A stretch of DNA of 5,492 nt from Comamonadaceae bacterium (GTDB lineage: Bacteria > Pseudomonadota > Gammaproteobacteria > Burkholderiales > Burkholderiaceae_C), in NCBI GenBank assembly GCA_947451445.1, contig CANFZJ010000227.1, forward strand, positions 1 through 5,492, given 5' to 3'. Position numbers and translations under genes: made by a program. Below are positions 4,854 through 5,492 of this stretch, one piece after another; within the stretch, counting starts at the first letter, position 1; every line of letters starts with the position of its first letter. The notes beneath the pieces are model-generated. The model did not search any database. It was given only the letters and a program-made list of their open reading frames with translations, and was not told where the DNA came from.

Positions 4854-5492
4854 CTACAGCCCCCGCACCACCTCCATCGCTTGCTCCACCCGCTCCACGG
4901 CGTGGATGGTCAGGCCTTCGATGGGCTTTTTGGGCGCGTTGGCTTTGGGCACGATGGCCACGCTGAAGCCCAGCTTGGCGGCTTCCTTCAGCCGCTCCTG
5001 GCCGCGCGGGGCGGGGCGCACTTCACCGGCCAAGCCGACCTCGCCAAAGGCGATGAAGCCCTTGGGCAGCGGCTTGCCGCGCAGGCTGGAGGTGATGGCC
5101 AGCAGCACGGCCAGGTCGGCCGCCGGTTCGCTGATGCGCACGCCGCCCACGGCGTTGACGAACACGTCCTGGTCCATGCAGGCCACGCCCGCGTGGCGGT
5201 GCAGCACGGCCAGCAACATGGCCAGGCGGTCTTTGTCCAGGCCCACACTCAAACGCCTGGGCGACGGCCCACCGCTGTCCACCAGGGCCTGAATCTCGAC
5301 CAGCATCGGGCGCGTGCCCTCCAGCGTCACCATCACGCAGCTGCCGGGCACGGGCTCGGCATGCTGGCTGAGGAAGATGGCACTGGGGTTGCTGACGCCC
5401 TTCAGGCCGCTCTCGGTCATGGCGAAGACACCGATCTCGTTGACCGCGCCAAAGCGGTTCTTGATGGCCCGCACCAGGCGGAAGCTGCTGTG
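4854..5492 (-). CDS. radA: DNA repair protein RadA, C-terminal part, 5' end cut by window edge
   Basis: RadA (Sms) is a RecA-like DnaB-type helicase that promotes branch migration in recombinational repair. Only the last 212 codons are visible, read from the right edge to TAG at 4854-4856. The fragment opens with HSSFRLVRAIKNRFG, which contains the RadA-specific KNRFG motif (visible residues 11-15), then AVNEIGVFAMTESGLKGVSNPS. The remainder is the Lon-protease-like domain: RRLSVGLDKDRLAMLLAVL, DVFVNAVGGVRISEPAADLA, KGFIAFGEVGLAGEVRPA and ERLKEAAKLGFSVAIVPKAN. This domain is thought to form a hexamer scaffold and not to act as a protease. The N-terminal zinc finger and Walker A region lie outside the window. 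There is no in-window start; the GTG at 5474 is internal. It is probably the upstream cistron of the membrane protein and ilvE. Confidence 0.96.
   Translation of the reverse strand, partial: HSSFRLVRAIKNRFGAVNEIGVFAMTESGLKGVSNPSAIFLSQHAEPVPGSCVMVTLEGTRPMLVEIQALVDSGGPSPRRLSVGLDKDRLAMLLAVLHRHAGVACMDQDVFVNAVGGVRISEPAADLAVLLAITSSLRGKPLPKGFIAFGEVGLAGEVRPAPRGQERLKEAAKLGFSVAIVPKANAPKKPIEGLTIHAVERVEQAMEVVRGL

Noticed and set aside
4854..5492. radA start at the internal GTG 5474
   Set aside because: The frame continues through HSSFRLVRAIKNRFG to the window edge, so the true start lies outside.

Overview
The window looks like chromosomal DNA of a betaproteobacterium, most likely Comamonadaceae (Rhodoferax / Acidovorax / Polaromonas-like). 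This rests on high GC, the protein sequences themselves (a short type-2 ArgC, WaaF, an IlvE followed by a tiny zf-CHCC protein, RadA), and short interspersed repeats of a kind I recall from that family. The genus assignment is inference. Nothing points to a plasmid, phage, CRISPR array or defence island; no RNA genes were recognised.

Layout. At the left edge, sucC (succinyl-CoA synthetase beta subunit) runs leftwards and is cut by the window start after 327 codons. It diverges from argC (N-acetyl-gamma-glutamyl-phosphate reductase), the only rightward gene; the 158-bp gap between them holds two small inverted repeats and a plausible sucC -10 box. argC converges on a leftward block that reads, in transcription order, radA (5' end outside the window) > small two-helix membrane protein > ilvE > zf-CHCC zinc protein > waaF. 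Spacing is tight from radA to the zinc protein (23, 45 and 2 bp), which fits co-transcription. Between the zinc gene and waaF lies a pair of inverted palindromic (REP/BIME-like) units that runs into the waaF start.

Functions. The genes are housekeeping: TCA cycle (sucC), arginine synthesis (argC), branched-chain amino-acid transamination (ilvE), LPS inner-core heptosylation (waaF), recombination repair (radA), plus two poorly understood small proteins.

Most notable: (1) interspersed repeats invade waaF. A copy lies inside its coding sequence without disturbing the frame or apparent length, a second ~49-bp copy sits just beyond its stop codon, and the start region has no ATG, only TTG candidates next to the REP pair. 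(2) An uninterrupted run of 11 G residues lies in the membrane-protein gene, where loss of one G gives an immediate stop codon. I found no convincing wholly new multi-gene system.
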